Assembly: GCA_030672285.1 (NCBI GenBank)
Contig: DAOVGS010000028.1
Location: forward strand, 1 to 38,672
Length of the DNA stretch: 38,672 nt
Reading direction: 5' to 3'
Origin: Hadesarchaea archaeon
GTDB lineage: Archaea; Hadarchaeota; Hadarchaeia; Hadarchaeales; Hadarchaeaceae
Of this stretch, positions 1 to 8,920 are shown piece by piece. A program made the translations under genes and the position numbers. Every line of letters starts with the position of its first letter. Position 1 is the stretch's first letter. The notes beneath the pieces are model-generated. The model saw only the letters and a list, made by a program, of their open reading frames with translations. It was not told where the DNA came from and did not search any database.

Positions 1-297
1 GATGCGCTAAATATCTTGATGGAAGCGAGCCCAGGCGCGGAAGTCTTGGCCGAGATAAATCGGGTTGTCATGGGTGTGCCGGGCGTGCTGGGATGCCACC
101 GATGCCGTGCCCGCAGGGTGGGGTCCCGCATATTTGCAGACGTGCACATCTACGTTGACCCAAAAATGAGCGTAGCTAGAGCGCACGAGGTAGCGACGCG
201 AGTTGAGCACGATTTAAAAACACGAACAGCCGACTTAACCTCGGTGGTCGTGCACATAGAACCAGCTAGAGGGCGCGCACATGGCAAAAAGCGTTGA
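1..297 (+). CDS. Cation diffusion facilitator (CDF) transporter, C-terminal cytoplasmic dimerisation domain (5'-truncated by window edge)
   Basis: Frame is open from base 1; 'VMGVPGVLGCHRCRARRVGSRIFADVHIYVDPKMSVARAHEVATRVEHDLK' matches the ZT_dimer domain pattern. Confidence 0.85.
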   Translation, partial: DALNILMEASPGAEVLAEINRVVMGVPGVLGCHRCRARRVGSRIFADVHIYVDPKMSVARAHEVATRVEHDLKTRTADLTSVVVHIEPARGRAHGKKR

Positions 298-1486
298 GGA
301 AGTTCGGGCTGAGATTCCCTTCTTGCGTACTGGCATCATCTACTTGGACAACGCTGCGACGACGCCGACGCCCCAGCCCGTGCTCGACGCGATGCTCGAG
401 TATTTCCGCGAGTACGGTGCAAACGTTGGGCGGGGCCTACACCGTGCGACGCGACGCGCGACCGAAGCGTTTGAGGCGACCCGTGAAAGGCTCGCTCGGG
501 TGATCAACGCGAAGCCCGATGAAATAGCCTACACCAAAAATACTACTGAGGCCATCAACATCGTCGCCCAGGGCCTGAAGCTGCGGAAGGGGGACAAGGT
601 CGTGACGACGGTGCTCGAGCACCATTCGAACCTCCTCCCATGGCAGCGGCTGGAGCGCGAGCGGGGCGTGAAGCTCGAGCTCGTCCGGGTGCCGCGCGAG
701 TGCCTGATTGATCCGGCTGCAGTCGAGGCTGCGATTGATGATAAAACTCGGCTCATAGCAACCCATCACGTCTCCAACGCGATCGGGAGCATCCAGCCCG
801 TGGAGGAGATCGGCAAGCTCGCCCAGGATCGCGGCGTGCTTTACCTCATCGACGCGGCTCAGGCGGTCGGCCACATGCCCATCGATGTTCGAAAGCTCGG
901 GTGTGATTTCCTAGCCGCCCCCGGGCACAAGGGGCTACTTGGACCCCAAGGTACTGGCTTCCTCTACGCGCGCGAGGACCGCTTGACGGGGCTCGAGCCC
1001 CTCTTGGTCGGTGGAGGCATTGTGGAGCAAGTTGAAGAACACACGCACGATTTGGTCAAACCGCCTCAAATCTTCGACGCCGGGACCCCCAACATCCCGG
1101 GGATCATCGGGCTTGGCCGCGCCTGCGAGTACGTGCTCGAAATCGGAATAGAGCGAATTGCCGAACGCGAGCGAAAGCTGACCGAGCAAATGCTGCGCAT
1201 CGCGGACCTCGAGCACATCGAAGTCTACGGCCCCCGTGGCACCGAGCAACGAGGAGGTGTCGTGAGCTTCAACATCAGCGGTTTGGGGCACCACGATGTG
1301 GCATCAATGCTGGACGAGCTTGCTCAGATAGCGGTTCGCTCGGGGCATCATTGTGCACAACCGACCATGCGCCTTCTGGGAGTTGAGGGCACCGTGCGAG
1401 CTTCGGTTCACTATTACAACCTCGAAGGGGAGATCGAGCGCTTTACGACGACGCTCGAGCAGATCGCACGTGAGTTTGGCGATTGA
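281..1486 (+). CDS. sufS: Class V aminotransferase / SufS-like cysteine desulfurase
   Basis: 401 aa; 'YLDNAATTPTPQPVLDAM', PLP lysine context 'APGHKGLLGPQGTGFLY', C-terminal 'VRSGHHCAQPTM' typical of SufS/CsdA. Confidence 0.9.
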   Translation: MAKSVEEVRAEIPFLRTGIIYLDNAATTPTPQPVLDAMLEYFREYGANVGRGLHRATRRATEAFEATRERLARVINAKPDEIAYTKNTTEAINIVAQGLKLRKGDKVVTTVLEHHSNLLPWQRLERERGVKLELVRVPRECLIDPAAVEAAIDDKTRLIATHHVSNAIGSIQPVEEIGKLAQDRGVLYLIDAAQAVGHMPIDVRKLGCDFLAAPGHKGLLGPQGTGFLYAREDRLTGLEPLLVGGGIVEQVEEHTHDLVKPPQIFDAGTPNIPGIIGLGRACEYVLEIGIERIAERERKLTEQMLRIADLEHIEVYGPRGTEQRGGVVSFNISGLGHHDVASMLDELAQIAVRSGHHCAQPTMRLLGVEGTVRASVHYYNLEGEIERFTTTLEQIAREFGD

Positions 1487-1703
1487 CCCACCCTAAGAGG
1501 GCCGCGAGCGAAGCCCGGTGAGTCCGGAGATCCTCCTTGAGTATCTTCAGTGATGGTTCTTTGTCGATCACGATGGCGAGCTTCAGCAGGAGTTCTAGGT
1601 TAGGGTTCGAGGGATGTGTCGAATTTAACCACTTGCGGACAGCACCCTCGGTGACGCCGATTTTCCTCGCGAGTTCCCCCGTGGAGCCGAGTCCCTCGAG
1701 CAA
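1443..1703 (-). CDS. Small helix-turn-helix DNA-binding protein
   Basis: 'GSTGELARKIGVTEGAVRKWLNSTHPSNPNLELLLKLAIVI' is HTH-like. No ATG/GTG in frame upstream, so a TTG start is assumed; the open frame continues upstream. 3' end overlaps sufS convergently. Confidence 0.6.
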   Translation of the reverse strand: MLEGLGSTGELARKIGVTEGAVRKWLNSTHPSNPNLELLLKLAIVIDKEPSLKILKEDLRTHRASLAALLGWVNRQTHVRSARASS

Positions 1704-1775
1704 AAGTTCAACGAGCTCGGTCCTAGCGGTCCTGCTTAGGTACTCGCATATGCCGTGCCACTCTCCGTTTGTTTT

Positions 1776-1985
1776 CGTACTCCCCGGTACGGATTTACGG
1801 GGAGGTTGTTTATAAGGCGAAAAATCGTACTCCCCGGTACGAACGTCATCGTGGTGCTCGAAATTCGTACTCCCCGGTACGATTTAGCCGTACCCCCCAG
1901 TACGATTTCACAATCGGCGAGCGGATTCGTACTCCCCGGTACGAATGGCAAATTAATTCAGATACCGATCGTACTCCCCAGTACG
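1776..1985. repeat. Array of six 16-bp hairpin/palindromic repeats, consensus CGTAC-TCCCCG-GTACG
   Basis: Copies at 1776-1791, 1826-1841, 1866-1881, 1889-1904 (CGTACCCCCCAGTACG), 1928-1943, 1970-1985 (CGTACTCCCCAGTACG); all in the same orientation with an asymmetric C-rich centre. Confidence 0.95.
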
Positions 1986-2035
1986 GTTCGGCCATCGTCG
2001 TTCAACTTAAATACAACAATTTTTTTGCGAAAAAA

Positions 2036-2515
2036 TCAAACCGGAATTGAACCCGTCTCCTTCTCCGTCTTGAGCACGACCAGCGTTCGCGTGCTGCTGA
2101 CCCCGGGAATTCGGTCGATCTCGTGCAGAACCTTGTTCAGCCCCAGCGTGTCGTCGATGATCAGCTTGAGGAAGAGGTCGTGCTCCCCGACCACCTCATG
2201 GATCTCAAGTACCTCTGGCCTTCGGTTGAGTTGTGCAATTACCTCCCCGCAGGTGCCGGGTGAGGTGGAAACGCCGATAAAAGCCTTCAACTTTTTCCCG
2301 ACCGCCTGAGGGTCAACCACGACGACGAATTTCTTGATAACCCCCGCATCCACCAACCGCTTCACCCGCTTGTGAATCCCCGAGGAGCTTATGCCCAGCC
2401 GCTTGGCGAGCTTGGCGTAGGGCACCTTCGCATCGCCCTGCAGGAGGTTGAGCAGCTTTCGATCGGTCTCGTCCAGTTCCACGATTTCCACTTTTCCAGC
2501 CCGTACGAGGCTCAA
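2036..2515 (-). CDS. Lrp/AsnC family transcriptional regulator
   Basis: 'LDETDRKLLNLLQGDAKVPYAKLAKRLGISSSGIHKRVKRLVDAGVIKKF' HTH plus RAM-like C-terminus 'EIHEVVGEHDLFLKLIIDD'. Confidence 0.92.
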   Translation of the reverse strand: MSLVRAGKVEIVELDETDRKLLNLLQGDAKVPYAKLAKRLGISSSGIHKRVKRLVDAGVIKKFVVVVDPQAVGKKLKAFIGVSTSPGTCGEVIAQLNRRPEVLEIHEVVGEHDLFLKLIIDDTLGLNKVLHEIDRIPGVSSTRTLVVLKTEKETGSIPV

Positions 2516-2554
2516 TCATACCATCATTGTGGATAATATTTAAATTTTTCGCTT

Positions 2555-2577
2555 TTTAGGAAATAATTTGTCCTAAA
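2555..2577. promoter_or_regulatory. Inverted repeat TTTAGGA-N9-TCCTAAA in the divergent Lrp / his-operon promoter region
   Basis: 7-bp perfect arms between divergent TATA-like elements (minus strand about 2536-2546; plus strand about 2591-2602). Confidence 0.6.
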
Positions 2578-2632
2578 TCAAGAAACTAGTAAAATTTATA
2601 TACGAAAATGACCAATTCAGGCAGGGAATACC

Positions 2633-3601
2633 ATGGGGAAGTCCCTCGAAGTGCTCGTGAAGGAGTCGAGCTACGCGCTGGTCTTAGGTATAGGTGGAGG
2701 GGGCGATGTAGTGGGAACTCTACCGACCTCACGCTACCTGCGCTTGCTGGGAATCCGAACGCTGGTCGGGGGGCTGACCTGGGAGCGCTACGTGAACGAC
2801 CCGGAGCCGGGCCCCCGCAAGATGGAAGAGATAGTCGAGATTAAGCGGCTCTCAGCGACGGTAGGGCTCGCGAACGCCCGAACGCGAACGACCAAGGAAA
2901 TCCGCTTTACCGAGTCGGTCGTGGCCGAGGTGCTGGGCGAGGAGACCGTGCTCGTGGACCTCAACCGTGGGGTGCAAGGGGCAATCGATGGTCTGAACGA
3001 GGCAATCGAGCAGCTGGGGGTAGATCTGTTTGTGGGGGTCGACGTTGGAGGTGACGTCCTGGCCAAGGGTTCGGAGGTGGGTGTTCACAGTATGTTGGCG
3101 GATAGTATGGTGCTGGCTTCGATGGTCAACTTGAAAGTGCCCGTGGTGCTGGGGGTGCTGGGTTGCGGCACCGACGGCGAGCTCAGCTTCGAGCAGTTCA
3201 ACCAACAAGTCGCTCGCATCGCCGGCTACGGTGGATTTTTGGGCGCCCGGGGCCTGACCCCCGATGATTTGAAGGTGCTCGATGAGGTGATCCCCAAGAC
3301 TAAAACTGAATCAAGCGCGCTGGCGGTCAAGGCGGCCCGGGGGCTTCAAGGGGAAATCGAAATTCGCGAAGGCCGTCGCAAAACCATGCTGACCCCTATG
3401 TCGGCGATGACGCTCTACTTAGACCCTCGGGTGGTATTCGATCGGATAAACGGGGTGGCGAAGGAGCTGGTGCCCACCCGCAGCTTGGAAGAGGCCCAAG
3501 GGGTGCTCGAGCGCCTGGGGGTGCCCAGCGAGCTGACGTACGAGCGGAAATACGTGTGGAAGCGCCGCGCCAGCGACCGACCCTCCGGAGGCAAAAAATG
3601 A
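2633..3601 (+). CDS. DUF1152 family protein, first gene of the his operon
   Basis: 'YALVLGIGGGGDVVGTLPTSRYLRLLGIRTLVGGLTWERYVNDPEPGPRKMEEI' and 'VGVDVGGDVLAKGSEVGVHSMLADSMVLAS' fit DUF1152; stop overlaps hisC ATG (ATGA). Confidence 0.8.
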   Translation: MGKSLEVLVKESSYALVLGIGGGGDVVGTLPTSRYLRLLGIRTLVGGLTWERYVNDPEPGPRKMEEIVEIKRLSATVGLANARTRTTKEIRFTESVVAEVLGEETVLVDLNRGVQGAIDGLNEAIEQLGVDLFVGVDVGGDVLAKGSEVGVHSMLADSMVLASMVNLKVPVVLGVLGCGTDGELSFEQFNQQVARIAGYGGFLGARGLTPDDLKVLDEVIPKTKTESSALAVKAARGLQGEIEIREGRRKTMLTPMSAMTLYLDPRVVFDRINGVAKELVPTRSLEEAQGVLERLGVPSELTYERKYVWKRRASDRPSGGKK

Positions 3602-4671
3602 TTTCAAAACGCGTTAGCGAGATGCTGCGATTGCGGGTTTCGTATCCGCTTGCCCGCAAATACGATGTCAGGGCAGCGGGGACCATCAACCTCGCCTCCA
3701 ACGAGAGCCCCTACGGTCCATCCCCCCGCGTGCTTCGAGCGCTCAAGCGGGAGGCGGCGCGCGTTGGTTCATACCCCGACCCCCGAGCCACGGAACTCAG
3801 GCGCGCGATAGGTAGCTACATCGGCGTCGAGATCGAGTGCGTGGCGATCGGGAACGGCTCAGACGAACTCGTGGACCTCGCATGCAAAGCTTTCCTTAAC
3901 CCCGGCGAGCGAGCGCTCATCCCCCTCCCCACGTTTGCGATGTACGAGCTCGCGTGCCGCGTCAACGGAGGGGTGCCCAAATTTTTCGAACTGTCGAACT
4001 TGGAGTGGCGTGTCACCGAACTCAAGCGCGCCTTGGAGGGGACGAAATTGGCGTTCATCGGCAGGCCGAACAACCCAACCGGCAACGGCATGAGTTTGAG
4101 AGACCTGAGGAGCCTGCTGGCGAGCGGAAGGCTGATCATCGTCGACGAGGCGTACGCCGAGTTCGCGGACGACTCGGTTGCAAAGCTCGCGACCAAGACG
4201 GGAAACCTGCTGGTGCTCCGCACGTTCTCCAAAGCTTTCGGGCTCGCGGGTTTGAGGGTCGGCTACGCGGTGGGCAACCCCAAGTTAATCGAGGCGCTTG
4301 AGGGAATCCGCGCCCCCTTCAACGTCAACCGCCTAGCCCAAGCCGCGGCGATTGCGGCCCTACGGGACAAGCGATACATGCGCAGGGTCGTGGGGAAAGT
4401 GAGACGGGGAAGGACGTACATACGCCGCGAGCTCACGAAGCTCGATTTTCGGGTCCTACCATCTGACGCGAACTTTTTGATGGTCGATGTTAGTCCAATG
4501 GGGTTAGATGCGTCCGAAGTATTCGATTTTCTCGCCGAGCGTAAAATTTTCGTGCGGGATCTCTCGAACTTTCGCGGCGCTGGTTCGGATTACATCAGGA
4601 TAACCGTCGGCACGCCGCGGCAGAACGAGCGGCTCGTGAAGACGATAAAGCAGTTCAAGGGAGGTGGTTAG
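3598..4671 (+). CDS. hisC: Histidinol-phosphate aminotransferase
   Basis: 'NLASNESPYGPSPRVLRALKREAARVGSYPDP', 'RTFSKAFGLAGLRVGYAVG'; start set at ATG 3598 rather than track start 3556. Confidence 0.93.
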   Translation: MISKRVSEMLRLRVSYPLARKYDVRAAGTINLASNESPYGPSPRVLRALKREAARVGSYPDPRATELRRAIGSYIGVEIECVAIGNGSDELVDLACKAFLNPGERALIPLPTFAMYELACRVNGGVPKFFELSNLEWRVTELKRALEGTKLAFIGRPNNPTGNGMSLRDLRSLLASGRLIIVDEAYAEFADDSVAKLATKTGNLLVLRTFSKAFGLAGLRVGYAVGNPKLIEALEGIRAPFNVNRLAQAAAIAALRDKRYMRRVVGKVRRGRTYIRRELTKLDFRVLPSDANFLMVDVSPMGLDASEVFDFLAERKIFVRDLSNFRGAGSDYIRITVGTPRQNERLVKTIKQFKGGG

Positions 4672-5532
4672 GTGGTGGTGAAAATTGCAGTTCCAAAGGG
4701 GCACTTGGAGGAGCCAACGGTTCGCTTGCTTGAGGACTCGGGCATTGGGATCGTCGACAAGGAGGCTCGCCAGCTCTTCGCGCGTACCCGTGATCCCGAG
4801 GTAGAGCTCGTGTTCGTTCGGGCCCAAGACATACCGGACCTCGTGGCGAAGGGAGCAACGGATCTCGGCGTCACGGGTCTCGACTTGGTAAAGGAGAGCG
4901 GGGGTGATGTGGTCGAACTCTTGGACCTCGGCTATGGCCTCGCTCGGATAATAGTTGCAACCCACGAGAAGTCGGGCGTAAAAACGAGCGGGGACGTGAA
5001 GCCGGGCATGAGAGTCGCGACCGAGTTCCCAAGGCTTGCGGAACGCTACTTCGCGGAAAAGGGCGTCGAGGTCGAAATCGTGCGCGTCACGGGGGCAGCT
5101 GAAATAACCCCTCTGATAGGGGTTGCTGACCTCATCGTGGACGTAATGAGCACGGGCACGACTTTACGCACGCACGGGTTGAGGATTGTGGGCACGATTC
5201 TTGAAAGCTCGGCCAAGCTAATTGCGAACCCTCGAAGCCTGCAGGAGAAAAAGTCGAAGATCGAGGGCATCGTTATGGCGATGAAAAGTGTGGTCCAGGC
5301 GAGGGGTCGAAAGCTCATCCTCATGAACGTGCCCGAAGCCAAGCTGCCTGAGATAAGGCGAATAATGCCTGGGATGGCTGGACCCACCGTTTCCAAGGTT
5401 GAAGCTGCCGAGCCCATGCTTGCTGTACAGGCGGTCGTCGAGGCGGATAGGGTCTACGAGGTCGTGCGGCAGGCGAAGCAGGCGGGAGCACGCGATATCC
5501 TCGTCTTGCCCATCGAGCGGGTGTTGTCGTGA
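4672..5532 (+). CDS. hisG: ATP phosphoribosyltransferase (long form)
   Basis: 'KIAVPKGHLEEPTVRLLEDSGIGI', 'GATDLGVTGLDLVKESGGDVVELLDLGYGLARIIVA', C-terminal regulatory domain; GTG start. Confidence 0.93.
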   Translation: MVVKIAVPKGHLEEPTVRLLEDSGIGIVDKEARQLFARTRDPEVELVFVRAQDIPDLVAKGATDLGVTGLDLVKESGGDVVELLDLGYGLARIIVATHEKSGVKTSGDVKPGMRVATEFPRLAERYFAEKGVEVEIVRVTGAAEITPLIGVADLIVDVMSTGTTLRTHGLRIVGTILESSAKLIANPRSLQEKKSKIEGIVMAMKSVVQARGRKLILMNVPEAKLPEIRRIMPGMAGPTVSKVEAAEPMLAVQAVVEADRVYEVVRQAKQAGARDILVLPIERVLS

Positions 5533-5571
5533 AAAATAAACAGGGGTGTTGATTAACAGGGGTGTTTAGTC

Positions 5572-6282
5572 GTGCTGGTGATCCCGAGCGTTGACATCAG
5601 GCGCGGACGATGTGTGCAGCTGGTCGGTGGCAGACCTGAGACCGAGCGGGTTTACGGCGACCCCGTCGAGCTAGCACAGCGCTGGGTGGCCGAGGGAGCG
5701 ACCCACCTGCATGTGGTCGACCTCGATGCCGCGATGGACGTGGGCGACAATTTCACAAAGGTGGCAGAGGTATTGGCGAGCGTTCGCGTTGGCGTTCAAG
5801 TTGGCGGCGGCGTTCGGACCCTCGAGCGTGCGTGCGAGCTCCTCGGAATAGGGGCGAGCCGCGTGATATTAGGCACGGCCGCGGTAAAGAATCCAGAATT
5901 CGTGCGTGAGCTCCTCAAGCTTGCAGGGGGCAAGCGGGTGATGGTGGCGCTCGATGCGCGTTCGGGCAAGGTGGCGATCGAAGGCTGGCGAGAGCAGACG
6001 GAAAAATCTGTGCTCGAGCTCGCGCGGGAATTCGAGCGCATGGGCGTGGGGTCGCTGCTCTTCACGAGCGTCGATGTCGAGGGAAGCATGCGAGGCGTAG
6101 CAGCGCGAGAAATAAGGGAGCTCGTGGGGGCGGTCAAAATTCCGGTCTTCGCATCGGGCGGAGTTGGGGCGCTCGACGACGTGCGCATCGCGCGGGAAGC
6201 TGGGGCAGCAGGCTTGGTGGTCGGGATGGCATTATACAAGGGCAAGTTCACTTTAAGGCAGGCGATGGATGTGATCCGATGA
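5572..6282 (+). CDS. hisA: ProFAR isomerase (HisA)
   Basis: 'MLVIPSVDIRRGRCVQLVGGRPETERVYGDPVELAQRWV' and 'VQVGGGVRTLERACELL'. Confidence 0.94.
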   Translation: MLVIPSVDIRRGRCVQLVGGRPETERVYGDPVELAQRWVAEGATHLHVVDLDAAMDVGDNFTKVAEVLASVRVGVQVGGGVRTLERACELLGIGASRVILGTAAVKNPEFVRELLKLAGGKRVMVALDARSGKVAIEGWREQTEKSVLELAREFERMGVGSLLFTSVDVEGSMRGVAAREIRELVGAVKIPVFASGGVGALDDVRIAREAGAAGLVVGMALYKGKFTLRQAMDVIR

Positions 6283-6854
6283 GGGTTGGCAGGGGCAGGC
6301 GAAAGACGAAGGAAACGAGGGTTGAGGTTAGGATAAACTTGGATGGTTCGGGCAGGACGAGGGTTGACACTGGCATAAAATTCCTCGACCACCTGCTCGC
6401 GAGCTTCGCCAAGCACGGCTGTTTCGACCTCGAGCTTAAGGCGCGTGGCGACTTCGAGCACCACATCGCCGAGGATGCCATGATTGCGCTGGGTGAGGCT
6501 ATCGAGCGGGCTCTGGGGAAAAAGGCAGGCATCCAGCGCATGGGCGACGCGGCGGTGCCGATGGACGACGCACTGGTGCTCGCCGCGGTCGATCTCAGCG
6601 GGCGAGCTTATCCGGACATCGAGGCAAAGTTCACGAAGCGAAAGCTGGACGATTTGAGCAGCGATATGGTCGTGCACCTGCTCGAAACCCTCGCGACGAA
6701 CGGGAGGTTCAACCTACACGTAAAGGTGCTTCGCGGCAAGAATGACCACCACAAGGCAGAGGCAATCTTCAAGGCGCTGGGGGTAGCGTTAGCCCGAGCA
6801 GTGAGCAGGGCGCCCCGGAGGCGAGGCGTGCCGAGCACCAAGGGGGTACTGTAG
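6279..6854 (+). CDS. hisB: Imidazoleglycerol-phosphate dehydratase
   Basis: 'RVDTGIKFLDHLLASFAKHGCFDLELKARGDFEHHIAEDAMIALGEAI'; ATGA overlap with hisA. Confidence 0.95.
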   Translation: MRVGRGRRKTKETRVEVRINLDGSGRTRVDTGIKFLDHLLASFAKHGCFDLELKARGDFEHHIAEDAMIALGEAIERALGKKAGIQRMGDAAVPMDDALVLAAVDLSGRAYPDIEAKFTKRKLDDLSSDMVVHLLETLATNGRFNLHVKVLRGKNDHHKAEAIFKALGVALARAVSRAPRRRGVPSTKGVL

Positions 6855-7610
6855 TTGTACAAGCGAATAGTCCCCTGCCTCGACACGAGACACGGGAAAC
6901 TCGTCAAGGGCGTGTGCTTCAGGGACGTGGAAGAGGTCGGCGACCCAGCTGAGTTCGCCAAGCGTTACGAGAAAGATGGGGCGGACGAGCTAGTGCTTCT
7001 AGATATCACGGCAACCCCTGAGAACAAACCGACTTTGCCCGAGGTTGTTCGAGAGGTAGCAAGTGTGATTTCGATCCCGCTAGCCGTCGGTGGAGGCATA
7101 CGAAGCGTTGAGGATGCTAGAGCTATCCTAGATGCCGGGGCTAGCAAGGTCTCGGTGAACACCGCCGCAGTTAGAAGGCCAGAGCTCCTGCGTGAACTCT
7201 CTCGCGAGTTTGGTAGGGAGAGGGTGGTGAGCGCCATCGATGGAAAGGTCATTGCAAAAGGAAAGTGGGAGGTGTGCGTCTCTGGCGGGATGAAACCCAC
7301 TGGAATTGACATGATAGAGTGGGCGAGGCGGGTCGAATCGCTGGGCGCTGGTGAGATCCTCTACACGGGTGTGCACACCGATGGCACGCAAGAGGGTTAC
7401 GATATCGAAGGAACGCGCGCGATCGCTGAGGCAGTAGACATACCGATTATCGCCTCAGGGGGTGCTGGCAAGCTCGAGCACATCTACGAGGTTTTGACCG
7501 ATGGCAAGGCGGATGCCGCGCTAGCCGCAAGCATCTTTCACTTCGGCACCTACACGGTCGAAGGGGTCAAGCGCTACCTGCAAGAGCGTGGCGTGGCGGT
7601 GAGGGTATAA
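6855..7610 (+). CDS. hisF: Imidazole glycerol phosphate synthase, cyclase subunit
   Basis: 'YKRIVPCLDTRHGKLVKGVCFRDVEEVGDPAEFAKRYEKDGADELVLLDITA'; TTG start. Confidence 0.95.
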   Translation: MYKRIVPCLDTRHGKLVKGVCFRDVEEVGDPAEFAKRYEKDGADELVLLDITATPENKPTLPEVVREVASVISIPLAVGGGIRSVEDARAILDAGASKVSVNTAAVRRPELLRELSREFGRERVVSAIDGKVIAKGKWEVCVSGGMKPTGIDMIEWARRVESLGAGEILYTGVHTDGTQEGYDIEGTRAIAEAVDIPIIASGGAGKLEHIYEVLTDGKADAALAASIFHFGTYTVEGVKRYLQERGVAVRV

Positions 7611-7620
7611 CTGAGGGGTC

Positions 7621-8919
7621 ATGATGTTGAAAATCATTTGCATTTGGAAGTGCTCGCAGGCGGAACGGGAAGAGCTGCTCAAACGCTCTGAACTTGATAT
7701 CTCATCGGCCATGCCTAAAGCGGCCAAAATCGTGGCCGACGTGCGGGAGCGTGGGGACGAAGCCCTACTTGAGTACACGAGAAGCCTCGATGGCGTCAGG
7801 CTTGATCGAAAACAGCTTCACGTTAGCGGGCGGGAGATCGATGCCGCTTACAGGCAGGTCGACGGAAAGACGGTAAAAGCGATCAAGCGTGCGGCGGCGG
7901 CGATCGAGAAATTTCACCGCAGGCAGCTTCCCCGTGAGTGGTCGATGAAGCTCCAGCCGGGCATCAGGGCAGGGCAACTCGTGCGTCCCTTGGCGAGGGT
8001 TGGTATTTACATCCCGGGCGGATTGGCGAGCTATCCTTCGAGCGCGCTCATGGCTGCAATCCCAGCGCGAATTGCCGGGGTCGGGCAAATAATCGCATGT
8101 ACTCCGCCCAAGAAGGATGGCAGGGTTAACGCGGTCGTGCTGGTGGCTGCTGATGTGGCTGGCATCGATGCTGTCTTCAAGGTCGGCGGCGCTCAGGCGA
8201 TAGCGGCGATGGCATATGGCACCGCGACAATCCCAAAGGTCGATAAGATAGTCGGGCCGGGAAACGTCTATGTGGTAGCCGCTAAGCAAGTTGTCGCACC
8301 AAATGTCGATGTAGATTTTGCCGCAGGTCCGAGCGAGGTTTTGATCATCGCGGATGCTTCGGCCAATTCAGCGTACGTCGCGGCGGACATGTTGGCACAG
8401 GCTGAGCATGACCCAGCGGCAGCAGCGGTTCTCGTAACGACATCTCAAGGGTTAGCGTCCAAGGTATGTGAGTCCATCAAGGAAATGCTTAAAGGAAATC
8501 CACGGTCAGCGATCGTCAGACGGGCCCTCGAGAAGTACGGACGAGTGATAGTGACGGCTAACCTCGAGCAGGCGTTGGAGTTCGCGAACGATTACGCCCC
8601 CGAGCACCTCGAGCTAATGGTAAATCGCCCGAGGCAAGTTTTGAGGCGAGTGAAGAATGCGGGTGCAATTTTTGTTGGACCTTACTCGCCGGTGGCAACG
8701 GGTGATTTCGCGGTAGGACCCAATCATATCTTGCCAACGGGTGGTGGGGCTAAGAAACGCTCGGGACTCTCGGTGCTCGATTTCGTCAGGCTGCCCACCT
8801 TCCAGACTTTAACCAAGCGTGGCCTGAAGCGCGTGGCGGCTACCGCAGAAAGGCTTGCCAAGGCTGAGGGTCTTCTGGGGCACGCTCAAAGCATCCGTGA
8901 AAGGTTAAAAGGGCGATAA
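7621..8919 (+). CDS. hisD: Histidinol dehydrogenase
   Basis: 'RVGIYIPGGLASYPSSALMAAIPARIAGV', 'VDKIVGPGNVYVVAAKQVV', 'FAAGPSEVLIIADASANSAYVAADMLAQAEHDP'. Confidence 0.95.
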   Translation: MMLKIICIWKCSQAEREELLKRSELDISSAMPKAAKIVADVRERGDEALLEYTRSLDGVRLDRKQLHVSGREIDAAYRQVDGKTVKAIKRAAAAIEKFHRRQLPREWSMKLQPGIRAGQLVRPLARVGIYIPGGLASYPSSALMAAIPARIAGVGQIIACTPPKKDGRVNAVVLVAADVAGIDAVFKVGGAQAIAAMAYGTATIPKVDKIVGPGNVYVVAAKQVVAPNVDVDFAAGPSEVLIIADASANSAYVAADMLAQAEHDPAAAAVLVTTSQGLASKVCESIKEMLKGNPRSAIVRRALEKYGRVIVTANLEQALEFANDYAPEHLELMVNRPRQVLRRVKNAGAIFVGPYSPVATGDFAVGPNHILPTGGGAKKRSGLSVLDFVRLPTFQTLTKRGLKRVAATAERLAKAEGLLGHAQSIRERLKGR

Positions 8920-8920
8920 T

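Noticed and set aside
1776-1985. CRISPR array
   Set aside because: Repeats are only 16 bp, spacers range 7-34 bp, and no cas-like genes are nearby.
1736-2309. Track ORFs 1755..2309(+), 1769..2050(+), 1736..1951(-) with repeated VLPGT/RTPRY/YRGVR motifs
   Set aside because: The peptide repetition is just the hairpin array read in three frames; the repeat lacks stop codons, and 1755..2309 also runs antisense into the Lrp gene.
5796-6677. 293-aa minus-strand ORF
   Set aside because: Antisense to hisA/hisB, which are clearly coding; Ser/Arg/Pro-rich shadow ORF typical of GC-rich genes.
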